Positions 33,878 through 43,090 of a stretch of 64,000 nucleotides of DNA are shown in pieces. The notes beneath the pieces were generated by a model that saw only the letters and a list, made by a program, of their open reading frames with translations, did no database searches and was not told the DNA's origin. This DNA is from Candidatus Ideonella esbjergensis (lineage in GTDB: Bacteria > Pseudomonadota > Gammaproteobacteria > Burkholderiales > Burkholderiaceae_C). The stretch is taken from NCBI GenBank assembly GCA_016710065.1, contig JADJLP010000010.1, forward strand, positions 372,001 through 436,000, in the 5' to 3' direction. The position numbers were made by a program, and so were the translations under genes. Positions within the stretch are counted from its first letter, which is position 1. Each line of letters opens with the position of its first letter.

Positions 33878-34198
33878 GGGTTCTCCGAAGGTTGGGTCTA
33901 GAATCCCGACACACATCGCGACACGGTTTACGCAAGGTAAACAAACCAGTCGCAACACCTTTTGAAGTCGGGTTCGCGGATTCGGAACAAGGGCTCGAAA
34001 GGCCCGGTGAGCACGCTCACAACCACCTTCCACGCAACTGTCCCGGCTGACCTGAACATCACGCACTCGGCACCGTTTCAGTACACGAACACATGGTCAT
34101 CCAGATAAACCCGCAGAGTATAGCAGCTGAATGGGCCCATCTCCCCTCCGAAGTGCGCACCGCACCAAGACAGGCCCATCCGGCCGAGGTGCGCTGAC
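33878..34198 (-). promoter_or_regulatory. rpsB leader and promoter region (gene-free)
   Basis: 321 bases without a gene, between rpsB and the divergent dehydrogenase gene. On the minus strand TATACT (34117-34122) is a likely rpsB -10; I see no good -35. The leader that follows would be about 230 bases and includes the hairpin GTTTAC-CTTGC-GTAAAC (33926-33942) about 50 bases before the start codon. In E. coli the rpsB leader is the target of S2 repression; the same here is inference. I see no clear promoter for the plus-strand gene. Confidence 0.5.
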
Positions 34199-35518
34199 AT
34201 GCGTGTGGCAGTGATCGGCGCCGGCATCGTCGGCGTGACAACTGCATTCGAGCTGGCCGAGGACGGCCATGAGGTCACCGTCTACGAGCGCCATGGCAGC
34301 CTGGCGGCCGAGGGCAGCTTCGCCAATGGTGGCAGTGTGGCACCGGGCTATCTGGCTGCTTGGTCTGTCCCCGGCACGCCCGGCAAAGCCCTGCTGCAAA
34401 TGACCGCATTGCACGCCGCCTGGCGCTTTGGCTTGGCCACCGTGCTGCAGACCCGCTGGGTGTGGCGGCGCTGGCGCGCTTGTCGTCCGCAGGTGCAGCA
34501 GGTCAACCGGCTGCGTCTGCACCGACTGGCGGTATTCAGCCAGGCCCATCTGCAGGCTCTGACTTCCCGTCTGCACCTGGACTACGAGCAGCAGCAGGGC
34601 CAGTTGGTGCTACTGCGCAGCGAACGCGACCTGACCCTGCTGCGCCCTGGCTTGGAGGCGCTGGAAGAACTGCGCGAGCCCCATGCCCTACTGGACGCTG
34701 CCGGTGCGCGACTGATCGAGCCCGCGCTCAGCCCGGACGCGCCCTTGCACGCAGCCATCCACCTGCCCGGTGCCCAGGTGGCCAATTGCCGCCAGTTTGC
34801 CCACCTGCTCAAGGCAGAAGCCCAGCATCTCGGTGTGCGCTTTCGCTTTAGGCACGAGGTGCTGGGCATCACTGCCGGCTCACCGCTGAGCGTGCGGGTG
34901 CAGCCCAGGCTTGCGCAGGACACCACCGCACTGGCATCCACCCTCACGCCCGACAGCAGCGACGCCTTGGACGTGGGCCCACAAACCTTCGACGCCGTGG
35001 TGGTGTGTGCCGCCATGGGCTCGCCCGCCTTGCTGGCGCCGCTCGGCCTCAAGCTGCCTCTCGCCGCCGTGCATGGCCACTCCATCACGGCGCCATTGCG
35101 CCTGGCCGATACCGCCATGGACACCTGCCCGCGCTCTGGCGTGCTGGACGAGCGCTACCGCGTCACCATCAGCCGCATGGGCAACCGCATCCGTGTGGCC
35201 GGCGGCGCCGAGTTGGGCCATGCCAGGAGCCAACTCGACGACAACGTGCTGGCCACGCTGTACAAAGTGTTGGACGACTGGTTCCCCGCTGCCGCCCGCA
35301 CAGCCAAGGCCACGCAGTGGCGAGGCACCCGCGCCATGCTGCCCGATGGCCCGCCATTGCTGGGGCCAACGGGCATGCCCGGTGTGTTCATGAACCTTGG
35401 CCATGGCGCACACGGCTGGGCACTGGGTTGTGGATCGGCCCGGGTCGTGGCCGATCTGGTCGGCCAGCGCCAGCCGGCCATAGACCTGCAAGGCCTGGGC
35501 ATCGACCGGTTGCGGTGA
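34199..35518 (+). CDS. FAD-dependent D-amino-acid dehydrogenase-like oxidoreductase (DadA family)
   Basis: Likely membrane-associated flavoenzyme that deaminates D-amino acids to keto acids and passes electrons to the respiratory chain. 439 residues (E. coli DadA 432). FAD Rossmann motif VAVIGAGIVGVTTAFELAEDG at the N-terminus, the NGGSVAPGYLAAWSVPG loop characteristic of DadA, and the C-terminal MFMNLGHGAHGWALGCGSA-type FAD loop (NLGHGAHGWALG). No alanine racemase (dadX) is adjacent, so the exact substrate is uncertain. It is divergent from rpsB and 33 bases upstream of the NAD(P)HX repair gene. Confidence 0.82.
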   Translation: MRVAVIGAGIVGVTTAFELAEDGHEVTVYERHGSLAAEGSFANGGSVAPGYLAAWSVPGTPGKALLQMTALHAAWRFGLATVLQTRWVWRRWRACRPQVQQVNRLRLHRLAVFSQAHLQALTSRLHLDYEQQQGQLVLLRSERDLTLLRPGLEALEELREPHALLDAAGARLIEPALSPDAPLHAAIHLPGAQVANCRQFAHLLKAEAQHLGVRFRFRHEVLGITAGSPLSVRVQPRLAQDTTALASTLTPDSSDALDVGPQTFDAVVVCAAMGSPALLAPLGLKLPLAAVHGHSITAPLRLADTAMDTCPRSGVLDERYRVTISRMGNRIRVAGGAELGHARSQLDDNVLATLYKVLDDWFPAAARTAKATQWRGTRAMLPDGPPLLGPTGMPGVFMNLGHGAHGWALGCGSARVVADLVGQRQPAIDLQGLGIDRLR

Positions 35519-35551
35519 TTGCAGCAGGCCCGCCGGGCCTACCATAGGGCC

Positions 35552-37090
35552 ATGGGCCTATGCAGAATCACCTCCACCTCGCTGGCGATGCCGGCGCTGT
35601 TCGACAACTGCACGTCGCGCGCCATCGAAACAGCCGCGCTCGGCACCACGCCAGCCTTCAGCCTGATGGCACAGGCTGGTGCGCAGGTGGCCCAGCTGGC
35701 GCTGGCAATGGCGCCGCACGCCCGGCACATTTGGGTGGCCGCTGGCCCGGGCAATAACGGCGGCGATGGCTTGGTGGCGGCCACCGCCCTGCACCGCGTT
35801 GGCAAGCAGGTGCACCTCACCCGCCTGGGCCATGCCAAACAGGCGCCTGCGGACGCCCAACGGGCTCTGACCCAGGCGCTGACCGCAGGCGTTGTCATCG
35901 CCGCCGAACCTCCGTCCACCCAACCCGATCTGGTCATAGACGCCTTGCTGGGGCTGGGGCAAAGCCGGCCACCCGAGGGCACGCTGGCCGAACTGATTCG
36001 CAGCGTCAACGCCGCGCAAGCGCCTGTGCTGGCCGTGGACCTGCCGACGGGGCTTTGCGCCGACACCGGGCGCGCTCTGGGTGAACAAATGGTGCGAGCC
36101 GACGCCACGCTGGCGCTGCTCACACTCAAACCAGGCCTGTTCACAGGCCATGGCCGCGACGCGGCGGGACAGGTGTGGTGGAGCGATCTGGGCCTGAGCG
36201 TTGCCCCAGACAGCGGGGCCACCGCACTGCTGACGGGGCCAACTGATGTGCAAGGCGTTTTGCCTGCGCGCGCGCATGCCTCGCACAAGGGCCGCCACGG
36301 CGACTTGTGGGTCATCGGCGGCGCCCCCGGCATGGGCGGAGCCGCAGTGCTGGCCGGCCGTGCGGGCCTGGCCGCCGGGGCCGGCAGGGTCTTCCTGGGT
36401 ATGCTGGAATCACACACCACCGGCCCAGACCCAGCCCAGCCCGAACTGATGCACCGCCCAACGGCGCAATGGCGCTCTGGCGCGGTGTTTGAACAGGCCA
36501 CCGTTGTTTGTGGCTGTGGTGGCAGCGACGCCGTGCGCCGGCACTTGCCCATGGTGTTGCACCAAGCTGCCCGGTTGGTGCTGGATGCCGACGCCCTGAA
36601 CGCCGTTGCGGCCGACCCCATGTTGATGCAGGCGCTGCAGGCACGCGGCCGACGCGGTCAACCCACGGTACTCACGCCCCATCCTCTGGAAGCTGCTCGA
36701 CTGGCTGGTTTGGAGACCTCCACCGTGCAGGCCAACCGCCTTGCCGTTGCCCAGCAACTCGCCGACCAATTCGGCGCGGTCTTGGTACTGAAGGGCTCGG
36801 GCACCGTGGTGGCTGCGCCGGGTGAACTGCCCGCACTCAACCCCAGCGGCAATGCCCGTCTGGCCACCGCAGGCACAGGTGATGTGTTGGCGGGCTGGCT
36901 GGGCGGTTTGTGGACGCAACAGGCCGAGGGCCCAAACAGCGCACGTGCCGTGGCCCGGGCTGCCGTGTGGTTGCACGGCCATGCGGCCGAACTCGATGGC
37001 AGGGGCAGCAGCCCGATGCGCCTGCGCCTACCCATGCTCGCCAGCCAGCTCATCGCCAACATGGTGCAGGCCAGCGAAGCACTGGCGTGA
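35552..37090 (+). CDS. nnr: Bifunctional NAD(P)HX epimerase / ADP-dependent dehydratase
   Basis: Repairs hydrated NADH/NADPH. The N-terminal YjeF_N epimerase domain (about 1-210) has AAGPGNNGGDGLVAA; the C-terminal dehydratase domain (about 230-505) has VIGGAPGMGGAAVLAGRA, VLKGSGTVVAAP and the NPSGNARLATAGTGDVLAGW ATP-site motif. 512 residues (E. coli 515). The ATG at 35552 has only a weak AGGG before it; the frame is open from the preceding gene's stop, and an ATG at 35588 is an alternative start. Probably co-transcribed with the dehydrogenase-like gene; convergent with rnr (11-base gap). Confidence 0.94.
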   Translation: MGLCRITSTSLAMPALFDNCTSRAIETAALGTTPAFSLMAQAGAQVAQLALAMAPHARHIWVAAGPGNNGGDGLVAATALHRVGKQVHLTRLGHAKQAPADAQRALTQALTAGVVIAAEPPSTQPDLVIDALLGLGQSRPPEGTLAELIRSVNAAQAPVLAVDLPTGLCADTGRALGEQMVRADATLALLTLKPGLFTGHGRDAAGQVWWSDLGLSVAPDSGATALLTGPTDVQGVLPARAHASHKGRHGDLWVIGGAPGMGGAAVLAGRAGLAAGAGRVFLGMLESHTTGPDPAQPELMHRPTAQWRSGAVFEQATVVCGCGGSDAVRRHLPMVLHQAARLVLDADALNAVAADPMLMQALQARGRRGQPTVLTPHPLEAARLAGLETSTVQANRLAVAQQLADQFGAVLVLKGSGTVVAAPGELPALNPSGNARLATAGTGDVLAGWLGGLWTQQAEGPNSARAVARAAVWLHGHAAELDGRGSSPMRLRLPMLASQLIANMVQASEALA

Positions 37091-37101
37091 CCTGGGGGCA
37101 A

Positions 37102-39396
37102 TCAGCGCCGCGCCTTCGCTTTGCCCATCTTCGACACCGGATTGGCGTTGCGCCGAGCGTTGGGTACCTCGACCCCTGCCCGGTGGCCGGCCAACTTGGC
37201 CGTCACCTTGCGGGCACTGCCACCCTTGCCGGCGCTCTTGGTGGCCTTGCCTCCCTTGGCCGCCTTGGCACCACGCTTTTGCACCCGATCCTCGGCCTCG
37301 ACCTCGGCCAAGGCGACGCGCTTAGAACCCTCCTCGGACCGGACGGCTCCTGTGCCACGGCCGCGTGTAGACAGCCGCTCGCCCTCGTCTTCGCGCATCA
37401 TGCGAAAGTCGATGCGACGGCCATCCAGGTCCACACGGCTCACCTGCACGCGCACCCGGGTGCCCACCGAGTAGCGCAACCCTGTGCGCTCACCACGCAA
37501 CTCCTGGCGGGCTTCGTCAAATCGGTAGTACTCGCCGCCGAGTTCGGTGATGTGCACCAGGCCTTCGACATACAAGGCATCGAGAGTGACGAACAGGCCA
37601 AAGCTGGTGACAGCGCTCACTGTGCCGCTGTATTCCTCACCCAGGTGCTCGCGCATGTAGCGGCACTTGAGCCAGGCCTCGACGTCACGTGACGCCTCAT
37701 CGGCGCGGCGCTCGTTGGCGCTGCAATGGGCCCCCGCCTGCTCCCAGTGGGCCATCTCGGCTGTGGGTGCCTTGGCGGGCGGCTTGGCACCTTTGCGCAG
37801 CTTGATGGGCGGCGCATTGGCCAAGTCACCTGTGTCGAGGTGGTAGCGGCGCGCCTGCAGCACCGCCTTGATCACCCGATGCACCAGCAGATCGGGGTAG
37901 CGGCGGATCGGGCTGGTGAAGTGGGTGTAGGCCTCATACGCCAGTCCAAAGTGGCCGCTGTTGGCCGGCGTGTAGATCGCCTGCTGCATGGAGCGCAGCA
38001 GCATGGTGTGGATTTGTTGCGCGTCGGGCCGGTCCTTGGTGGCCGTGGCAATGGCCTGGAACTCGCCGGGCTTGGGGTCGTCGCTGACGGCCAGCCCCAG
38101 GCCCAGTGCCTTGAGGTAGTTCTGCAGCGTCACGCGCTTTTCGGGTGTCGGGCCTTCATGAACGCGGTACAGCGAGGCATGCTCGGCCCCTGCGATGAAA
38201 TCGGCCGCGCAAACGTTGGCGGCCAGCATGGCCTCCTCGATCAGGCGGTGGGCGTCGGTGCGCACACGCGGCACGATCTTGTCGATGCGGCCGTTTTCGT
38301 CGCAAACGATCTGTGTTTCGGTGGTTTCAAAATCCACTGCGCCGCGCACTGCACGCGATTTGAGCAGTGCCCGGTAGACCTCATGCAGATCCAGCAGATG
38401 TGGCATCAGCTCACGGCGCTTGGTGGCCTCGGGCCCACGTGAGTTGGCCAGCGCTGCAGCCACTTCGGTGTAGGTCAGCCGTGCATGCGAACTGATGACT
38501 GCAGGATAGAACTGGTAGGCCCGCACTTCGCCGCTCTCGTTCACCAGCATGTCGCACACCATGCTCAGCCGGTCCACGTCAGGGTTCAACGAGCACAAGC
38601 CGTTCGAAAGCTTTTCCGGCAGCATAGGGATGACCCGACGCGGGAAGTAGACCGACGTAGCGCGCTCATAGGCGTCGTCGTCCAACGGCTCGCCGGGCTT
38701 CACGTAGTGGCTCACGTCGGCGATCGCCACCAGCAGGCGCCAGCCCTTGACTGCGTTCTTGCCGCGCCCAGAACTGTGCGGCTCGCAGTACACCGCGTCA
38801 TCGAAGTCACGTGCGTCCTCGCCGTCGATAGTCACCAGGGGCACGTCGCGCAAGTCAATGCGGTGCTTAAGGTCGACCGCACGCAGTTTGTCCGGCAACG
38901 CGGCGGCCTGGGCCAGGGTCTCGGCCGAGAAGCGGTGTGGCACCTCGTACTTGCGCACGGCGATCTCGATCTCCATGCCGGGGTCATCGATGTCGCCCAG
39001 CACCTCGGTCACGCGGCCCACAGGCTGCGAATACATCGATGGCGTCTCGGTGAGTTCGATGGCCACAACCTGCCCCACCACCGCGTTCGCGATGGCGTTC
39101 TTGGGGATCATGATGTCCTGCCCGTAACGCTTGTCTTCGGGCGCCACCAGCCAGATGCCGCCTTCGTGCAGCAAACGGCCGATGATGGCCGTCTTGCGGC
39201 GCTCCAGGATATCGACCACACGGCCCTCGGGTCGGCCCTTGCGGTCGAAGCGCACGATGCGAGCACGCACGCGATCGCGGTGCAGCACCGTGCGCATTTC
39301 CTGCGGCGGCAGGTAGAGATCGGGTTCGCCGTTGTCGCATTGGACAAAGCCGTGCCCGTCTCGATGGCCGAGGACAGTGCCCTCGACTTCGGTCAT
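37102..39396 (-). CDS. rnr: Ribonuclease R, without N-terminal helix-turn-helix
   Basis: Processive 3'-5' exoribonuclease that degrades structured RNA and acts in tmRNA-linked decay. 764 residues. The protein starts directly at cold-shock domain 1 (EVEGTVLGHRDGHGF), then CSD2. The catalytic RNB domain has TIDGEDARDFDDAVYC and HFTSPIRRYPDLLVHR. The S1 domain (GTVSAVTSFGLFVTL) and a Lys/Arg-rich tail (about 690-764) follow. E. coli RNase R has about 80 more N-terminal residues with a winged helix; the bases upstream here are AT-rich and non-coding, so that domain is absent rather than misannotated. An in-frame TTG directly precedes the ATG. A palindrome lies before the start. Confidence 0.95.
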   Translation of the reverse strand: MTEVEGTVLGHRDGHGFVQCDNGEPDLYLPPQEMRTVLHRDRVRARIVRFDRKGRPEGRVVDILERRKTAIIGRLLHEGGIWLVAPEDKRYGQDIMIPKNAIANAVVGQVVAIELTETPSMYSQPVGRVTEVLGDIDDPGMEIEIAVRKYEVPHRFSAETLAQAAALPDKLRAVDLKHRIDLRDVPLVTIDGEDARDFDDAVYCEPHSSGRGKNAVKGWRLLVAIADVSHYVKPGEPLDDDAYERATSVYFPRRVIPMLPEKLSNGLCSLNPDVDRLSMVCDMLVNESGEVRAYQFYPAVISSHARLTYTEVAAALANSRGPEATKRRELMPHLLDLHEVYRALLKSRAVRGAVDFETTETQIVCDENGRIDKIVPRVRTDAHRLIEEAMLAANVCAADFIAGAEHASLYRVHEGPTPEKRVTLQNYLKALGLGLAVSDDPKPGEFQAIATATKDRPDAQQIHTMLLRSMQQAIYTPANSGHFGLAYEAYTHFTSPIRRYPDLLVHRVIKAVLQARRYHLDTGDLANAPPIKLRKGAKPPAKAPTAEMAHWEQAGAHCSANERRADEASRDVEAWLKCRYMREHLGEEYSGTVSAVTSFGLFVTLDALYVEGLVHITELGGEYYRFDEARQELRGERTGLRYSVGTRVRVQVSRVDLDGRRIDFRMMREDEGERLSTRGRGTGAVRSEEGSKRVALAEVEAEDRVQKRGAKAAKGGKATKSAGKGGSARKVTAKLAGHRAGVEVPNARRNANPVSKMGKAKARR

Positions 39397-39403
39397 CAAG
39401 ACA

Positions 39404-39417
39404 CCAGAATTTTCTGG
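39404..39417 (-). promoter_or_regulatory. Palindrome just before the rnr start codon
   Basis: CCAGAA-AA-TTCTGG on the minus strand, ending 7 bases before the rnr ATG where the ribosome would bind. Could be an operator or a translation-blocking hairpin; no strong Shine-Dalgarno is visible outside it. The whole stretch 39397-39494 is AT-rich and must hold the promoters of rnr and of tRNA-Leu, but I cannot fix hexamers with confidence. Confidence 0.35.
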
Positions 39418-39494
39418 AGCACTTGTGTTGATTCTTGTTTTAATGATAAAGTCCTATCTTTCGCTGAGAACGCAATGCGTTTGAACGCGAATTT

Positions 39495-39579
<85 letters not shown>

Positions 39580-39589
39580 GCATAACGAA

Positions 39590-39616
39590 GGCCAGCACGG
39601 AAGTGCTGGCCTTTTT
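39590..39616 (+). terminator. Terminator of tRNA-Leu
   Basis: GGCCAGCAC, GGAA tetraloop, GTGCTGGCC, then TTTTT. Perfect 9-pair GC-rich stem. It may also protect the convergent phosphoribosyltransferase gene from read-through. Confidence 0.93.
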
Positions 39617-39685
39617 GCTTTGTGGCGCCGCAGCAAAGACCCATGAAACAAAGGCAGCCGACGGGTGCCTTTTGCAGTGCTGAGA

Positions 39686-40207
39686 TCAGACGGCAAACTT
39701 CTTCGCCAGGCCCTCGGGCCGTAGGTTGTCGTAGTCTTCGAAGGGCTGGTGAATCCAGGGGCTGGTGTCCAGCGTCTCAACGAAGTAATCAGGCGTGTAG
39801 CTCGACACGGCCTTGTTCCAGATGACCGCCGAACGCAGATCGGAGATGGACGGAAAGCCGCGCAGGCGTTCAACCACGGCCTTAAGCGTCACACCGGAAT
39901 CGGCCAAATCGTCGACCAGCAACACGCGGCCCGCCAACTCACCCTTGGGCATGGTGATGTACTTGGCCATGTCCAGCCGGCCCTGGATGGTGCCGGCATC
40001 GGCGCGATAGGAACTGGTGGACATGATGGCCAATGGCTTGTCGAACACGCGCGACAGCACGTCGCCCGGACGCATGCCACCACGGGCCAGGCACAGGATC
40101 TGGTCGAACTCCCAACCCGAATTGTGCACCTTGAGCGCCAGCCGCTCGATCAGCATGTGGTACTCGTCCCAGGACACGTACAGGTGCTTGCCATCGTCAG
40201 TGAGCAT
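39686..40207 (-). CDS. Purine-type phosphoribosyltransferase
   Basis: Type I PRTase, probably salvaging hypoxanthine, guanine or xanthine. 173 residues with the PRPP motif RVLLVDDLADSG (94-105), LCLARGGMRPGDVLSRV (38-54) and a C-terminal WIHQPFEDYDNL. Its place 41 bases after purA supports a purine role. The frame runs upstream to 40414, but the ATG at 40205-40207 gives a sensible N-terminus (MLTDDGKHLYVSWDEYH). Confidence 0.85.
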   Translation of the reverse strand: MLTDDGKHLYVSWDEYHMLIERLALKVHNSGWEFDQILCLARGGMRPGDVLSRVFDKPLAIMSTSSYRADAGTIQGRLDMAKYITMPKGELAGRVLLVDDLADSGVTLKAVVERLRGFPSISDLRSAVIWNKAVSSYTPDYFVETLDTSPWIHQPFEDYDNLRPEGLAKKFAV

Positions 40208-40248
40208 GCGAACTCCAGCAGGGGTTTGGGTAGGGGTGAAACGCCGGC

Positions 40249-41586
40249 TCAACCCAGGTAGGGGTGGCGCAGCAGGATGGTGTGCTCGCGGTCCGGCCCC
40301 GTGGACACCATGTCGATAGGAGCACCGATGAACTCCTGCACCCGCTCCAAATAGCGGCGCGCGTTCATTGGCAACCGATCCCACTGGGTGATGCCAAAGG
40401 TGCTGCCTTCCCAACCCGGGAAAGTGTCGTAGATCGGTTCGCAGGCCACGATGTCATCGGCGTCCAGTGGCAGGATGTCCACGGTCTGGCCGTTCAGCCT
40501 GTAGCCGGTGCAGACCTTGATTTCCTTCAGGCCATCGAGCACGTCGAGCTTGGTGATGCACAGGCCCGAGATGCCGTTGATGATGATGCTGCGCTTGAGC
40601 GCGGCCGCATCCAGCCAGCCGCAACGGCGGGCCCGGCCAGTGACGGTGCCGCGCTCTTGCCCAATGGTGGACAAATGGTGGCCCACAGTGCCTTCGGCAT
40701 TGATGTCGAGTTCGGTAGGGAACGGGCCCGAACCCACGCGCGTGGTGTAGGCCTTGGTGATGCCCAGGATGTAGTGCAGCAGGCCCGGGCCCACACCCGA
40801 ACCGGCAGCGGCGTTGCCGGCCACGCAGTTGCTGGATGTGACGTAGGGGTAGGTGCCGTGGTCGATGTCCAGCAGCGTGCCCTGGGCACCTTCGAACAAG
40901 ATGTTGGCGCCCTTCTGATGGGCCTGATGGATCAAATAGCCCACATCGGCCATCATGGGACGCAGCACCTCTGCCATCTTCATGGCCTGGTCGAAGATGG
41001 GCTGGAATTCCAGTGCTTCACCCTTGAGGTAACCCCTGAGGGCAAAGTTGTGCAACTCCAGCAGTTCGCGCAGCTTGGCTGCGAAGCGCTTGGGGTGCTT
41101 CAGATCCTGCACGCGCAGCGCACGGCGAGCAACCTTGTCTTCGTAGGCGGGGCCTATGCCCTTCCCCGTGGTACCGATCTTGCCGGCGCCACTGGTTTCA
41201 CGCAAGGCCTCTCTGGCCTTGTCCACCTCCACATGGAAGGGCAGGATCAGCGGGCAGGATTCGCTGATGAACAGGCGTGAGCGTACGTCCAGCCCCACCT
41301 TCTCCAAGCGTTCGATTTCCGAAAGCAGATGGGTCGGGTCCACCACCACTCCGTTGCCGATGTAGCACGCCACGCCGTCGCGCATGATGCCAGAAGGGAT
41401 CAGCTGCAGCGCCGTCTTCACGCCCTTGATGACAAGCGTGTGGCCAGCGTTGTGACCGCCTTGGAAGCGCACCACGCCCTGGGCGTGGTCGGTGAGCCAG
41501 TCCACGACCTTGCCCTTGCCTTCATCACCCCACTGGGTGCCGACCACCACCACATTGCGTCCGCGCACGGTCTTGCCTTGTTGCAT
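40249..41586 (-). CDS. purA: Adenylosuccinate synthetase
   Basis: GTP-dependent ligation of IMP and aspartate, first step from IMP to AMP. 445 residues (E. coli 432). P-loop GTQWGDEGKGKVVDWLT near residue 16, QGGHNAGHT, TTGKGIGPAYEDK, GAQGTLLDIDHGTYPYVTSS. 45 bases after hisZ, the conserved betaproteobacterial order hflC-(yjeT)-hisZ-purA. Confidence 0.97.
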   Translation of the reverse strand: MQQGKTVRGRNVVVVGTQWGDEGKGKVVDWLTDHAQGVVRFQGGHNAGHTLVIKGVKTALQLIPSGIMRDGVACYIGNGVVVDPTHLLSEIERLEKVGLDVRSRLFISESCPLILPFHVEVDKAREALRETSGAGKIGTTGKGIGPAYEDKVARRALRVQDLKHPKRFAAKLRELLELHNFALRGYLKGEALEFQPIFDQAMKMAEVLRPMMADVGYLIHQAHQKGANILFEGAQGTLLDIDHGTYPYVTSSNCVAGNAAAGSGVGPGLLHYILGITKAYTTRVGSGPFPTELDINAEGTVGHHLSTIGQERGTVTGRARRCGWLDAAALKRSIIINGISGLCITKLDVLDGLKEIKVCTGYRLNGQTVDILPLDADDIVACEPIYDTFPGWEGSTFGITQWDRLPMNARRYLERVQEFIGAPIDMVSTGPDREHTILLRHPYLG

Positions 41587-41631
41587 AGCGTTCTAAACCG
41601 GTTGATTTTGATTCGGTAGCGTGGCGGGCAC

Positions 41632-42795
41632 TCAGAGGGTGCGCACTCGCCACTGGCCTTGATGGGCGACCAGTTCGCGGTCGCATTCAAATTCCTGGGT
41701 TTCCTGCTCGTGCCCGGGCAGGATGCAGACCACGGTTTCGCCTTCGGCACGCAGACGGCGTATAGCCGCCCGCAGTCCAGCTTCCTCACCCCAGGGCGCC
41801 CTCACGGCGGCGCGTGGCGCTGCGGCTGCGGCCACGTTGACCAGCCCCTTCAAGTCGAGACTGAAGCCCACAGCCGGGCGGTTGCGGCCAAATACCGCCC
41901 CCACCTCGTCGTATCGGCCACCGCGTGCCAGCGCATCGGTGAAGCCCGCGCCGTAGACGCTGAAGCGCACGCCGCTGTAGTAGGCGTAGCCACTCATGTC
42001 CGACAGGTCGTAGCCCAGCCGCACCTCGGGGAAGACATGCCGCACGTGGCCAGCCACCCACGCCAGATCTTTCAGAGCGGCCGCAATGGGCGCCTTGGCC
42101 GGCAGATGCTTGGCGGCGGCTACCAGGACTTCATCGTCGCCATAGAGCTGCAGCAAGGCCAGCAAGGCCTGGCGGGTGGTTGCGTCGCAGAACTTGGCCA
42201 GCGCCGCAACGGTGCTGCCATCCTTGGCCATGAGCGCCGCCGCCAGTTCGGCTTGCGCCTCGGGGGGTAGCGCCACATCGGCCAGCATCGCACGCACGAT
42301 GCGCGCGTCGCCCAGATCCACCGTCAGCCCCTTCACATGGGCCGCCTCCAGGCCGTCCAGGCTCAGCTCCAGCACTTCCAGATCGGCCTCCAAGCCGGGG
42401 TGGCCGTAGATCTCGGCGCCCAGTTGCAGGGGTTCGCGCGTGGCGTGCAGGCCGGCCGGGCGGGTGTGCAGCACGGGGCCGCAGTAGCACAGGCGGGTGA
42501 CACCCAGGCGGTTCAGCAGGTGGGCGTCGATGCGCGCCACCTGGGGCGTACTGTCGGCCCGCACACCCAGTGTGCGGCCACTCAACTGATCCACCAGCTT
42601 GAAGGTCTTGAGGTCGAGCGCACGGCCGGTGCCCGAGAGCAGTGACTCCAGATGCTCCAGCAGCGGAGGCATCACCAGCTCGAAACCGTAGCCACGGGCC
42701 AGATCAAGCCACTGGCGGCGCAACTCCTCAATGCGCCTGGCCTCAGCGGGCAGGACGTCAGCGATGTGCTCTGGCAACAGCCAAGCAGAAGACAT
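41632..42795 (-). CDS. hisZ: ATP phosphoribosyltransferase regulatory subunit HisZ
   Basis: Paralogue of histidyl-tRNA synthetase that binds short-form HisG and makes it histidine-sensitive. 387 residues. Class II aaRS-like core (LLSGTGRALDLKTFKLVDQ, FRADSTPQVARIDAHLL-like ADSTPQVARIDAHLLNRLG) but without the anticodon domain. Its presence implies a short HisG elsewhere in the genome. The true synthetase hisS is at 50207. Confidence 0.95.
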   Translation of the reverse strand: MSSAWLLPEHIADVLPAEARRIEELRRQWLDLARGYGFELVMPPLLEHLESLLSGTGRALDLKTFKLVDQLSGRTLGVRADSTPQVARIDAHLLNRLGVTRLCYCGPVLHTRPAGLHATREPLQLGAEIYGHPGLEADLEVLELSLDGLEAAHVKGLTVDLGDARIVRAMLADVALPPEAQAELAAALMAKDGSTVAALAKFCDATTRQALLALLQLYGDDEVLVAAAKHLPAKAPIAAALKDLAWVAGHVRHVFPEVRLGYDLSDMSGYAYYSGVRFSVYGAGFTDALARGGRYDEVGAVFGRNRPAVGFSLDLKGLVNVAAAAAPRAAVRAPWGEEAGLRAAIRRLRAEGETVVCILPGHEQETQEFECDRELVAHQGQWRVRTL

Positions 42796-42891
42796 GAAAA
42801 TGAACCGGGGTTAAAACAGGCATTGTACCCGCGTGATCCTGCTGGAAAGGACCTTCCCGATAGACGCCACCGGGCGTCAGCAACGCGTCAA

Positions 42892-43080
42892 TCAGCCGCG
42901 AACCACCATCAGCAACACCAGACCGATGACCATACTGGCCAGCCCCATGAAACGGATCTGACCGTCGCTGAGTTGGGTGGCGCGGATGAACACATCGCGC
43001 CAACCCTTGGGGCTGAAGAATGGCAGCAAGCCCTCGAACACCAGCATCAGGGCCAGCGCACCCCACATCAGATCGCTCAT
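42892..43080 (-). CDS. Small membrane protein, DUF2065 (YjeT-like)
   Basis: 62 residues, two hydrophobic segments: 5-20 (MWGALALMLVFEGLLPF) and 43-60 (GLASMVIGLVLLMVV), joined by SPKGWRDVFIRATQLSDGQIR. This fits the YjeT family found beside hflC in many proteobacteria. Function unknown; the neighbourhood suggests a role with the HflKC complex. ATG at 43078-43080, 10 bases after the hflC stop; the frame extends upstream but that would overlap hflC. Confidence 0.88.
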   Translation of the reverse strand: MSDLMWGALALMLVFEGLLPFFSPKGWRDVFIRATQLSDGQIRFMGLASMVIGLVLLMVVRG

Positions 43081-43090
43081 CTCTGGTGTG

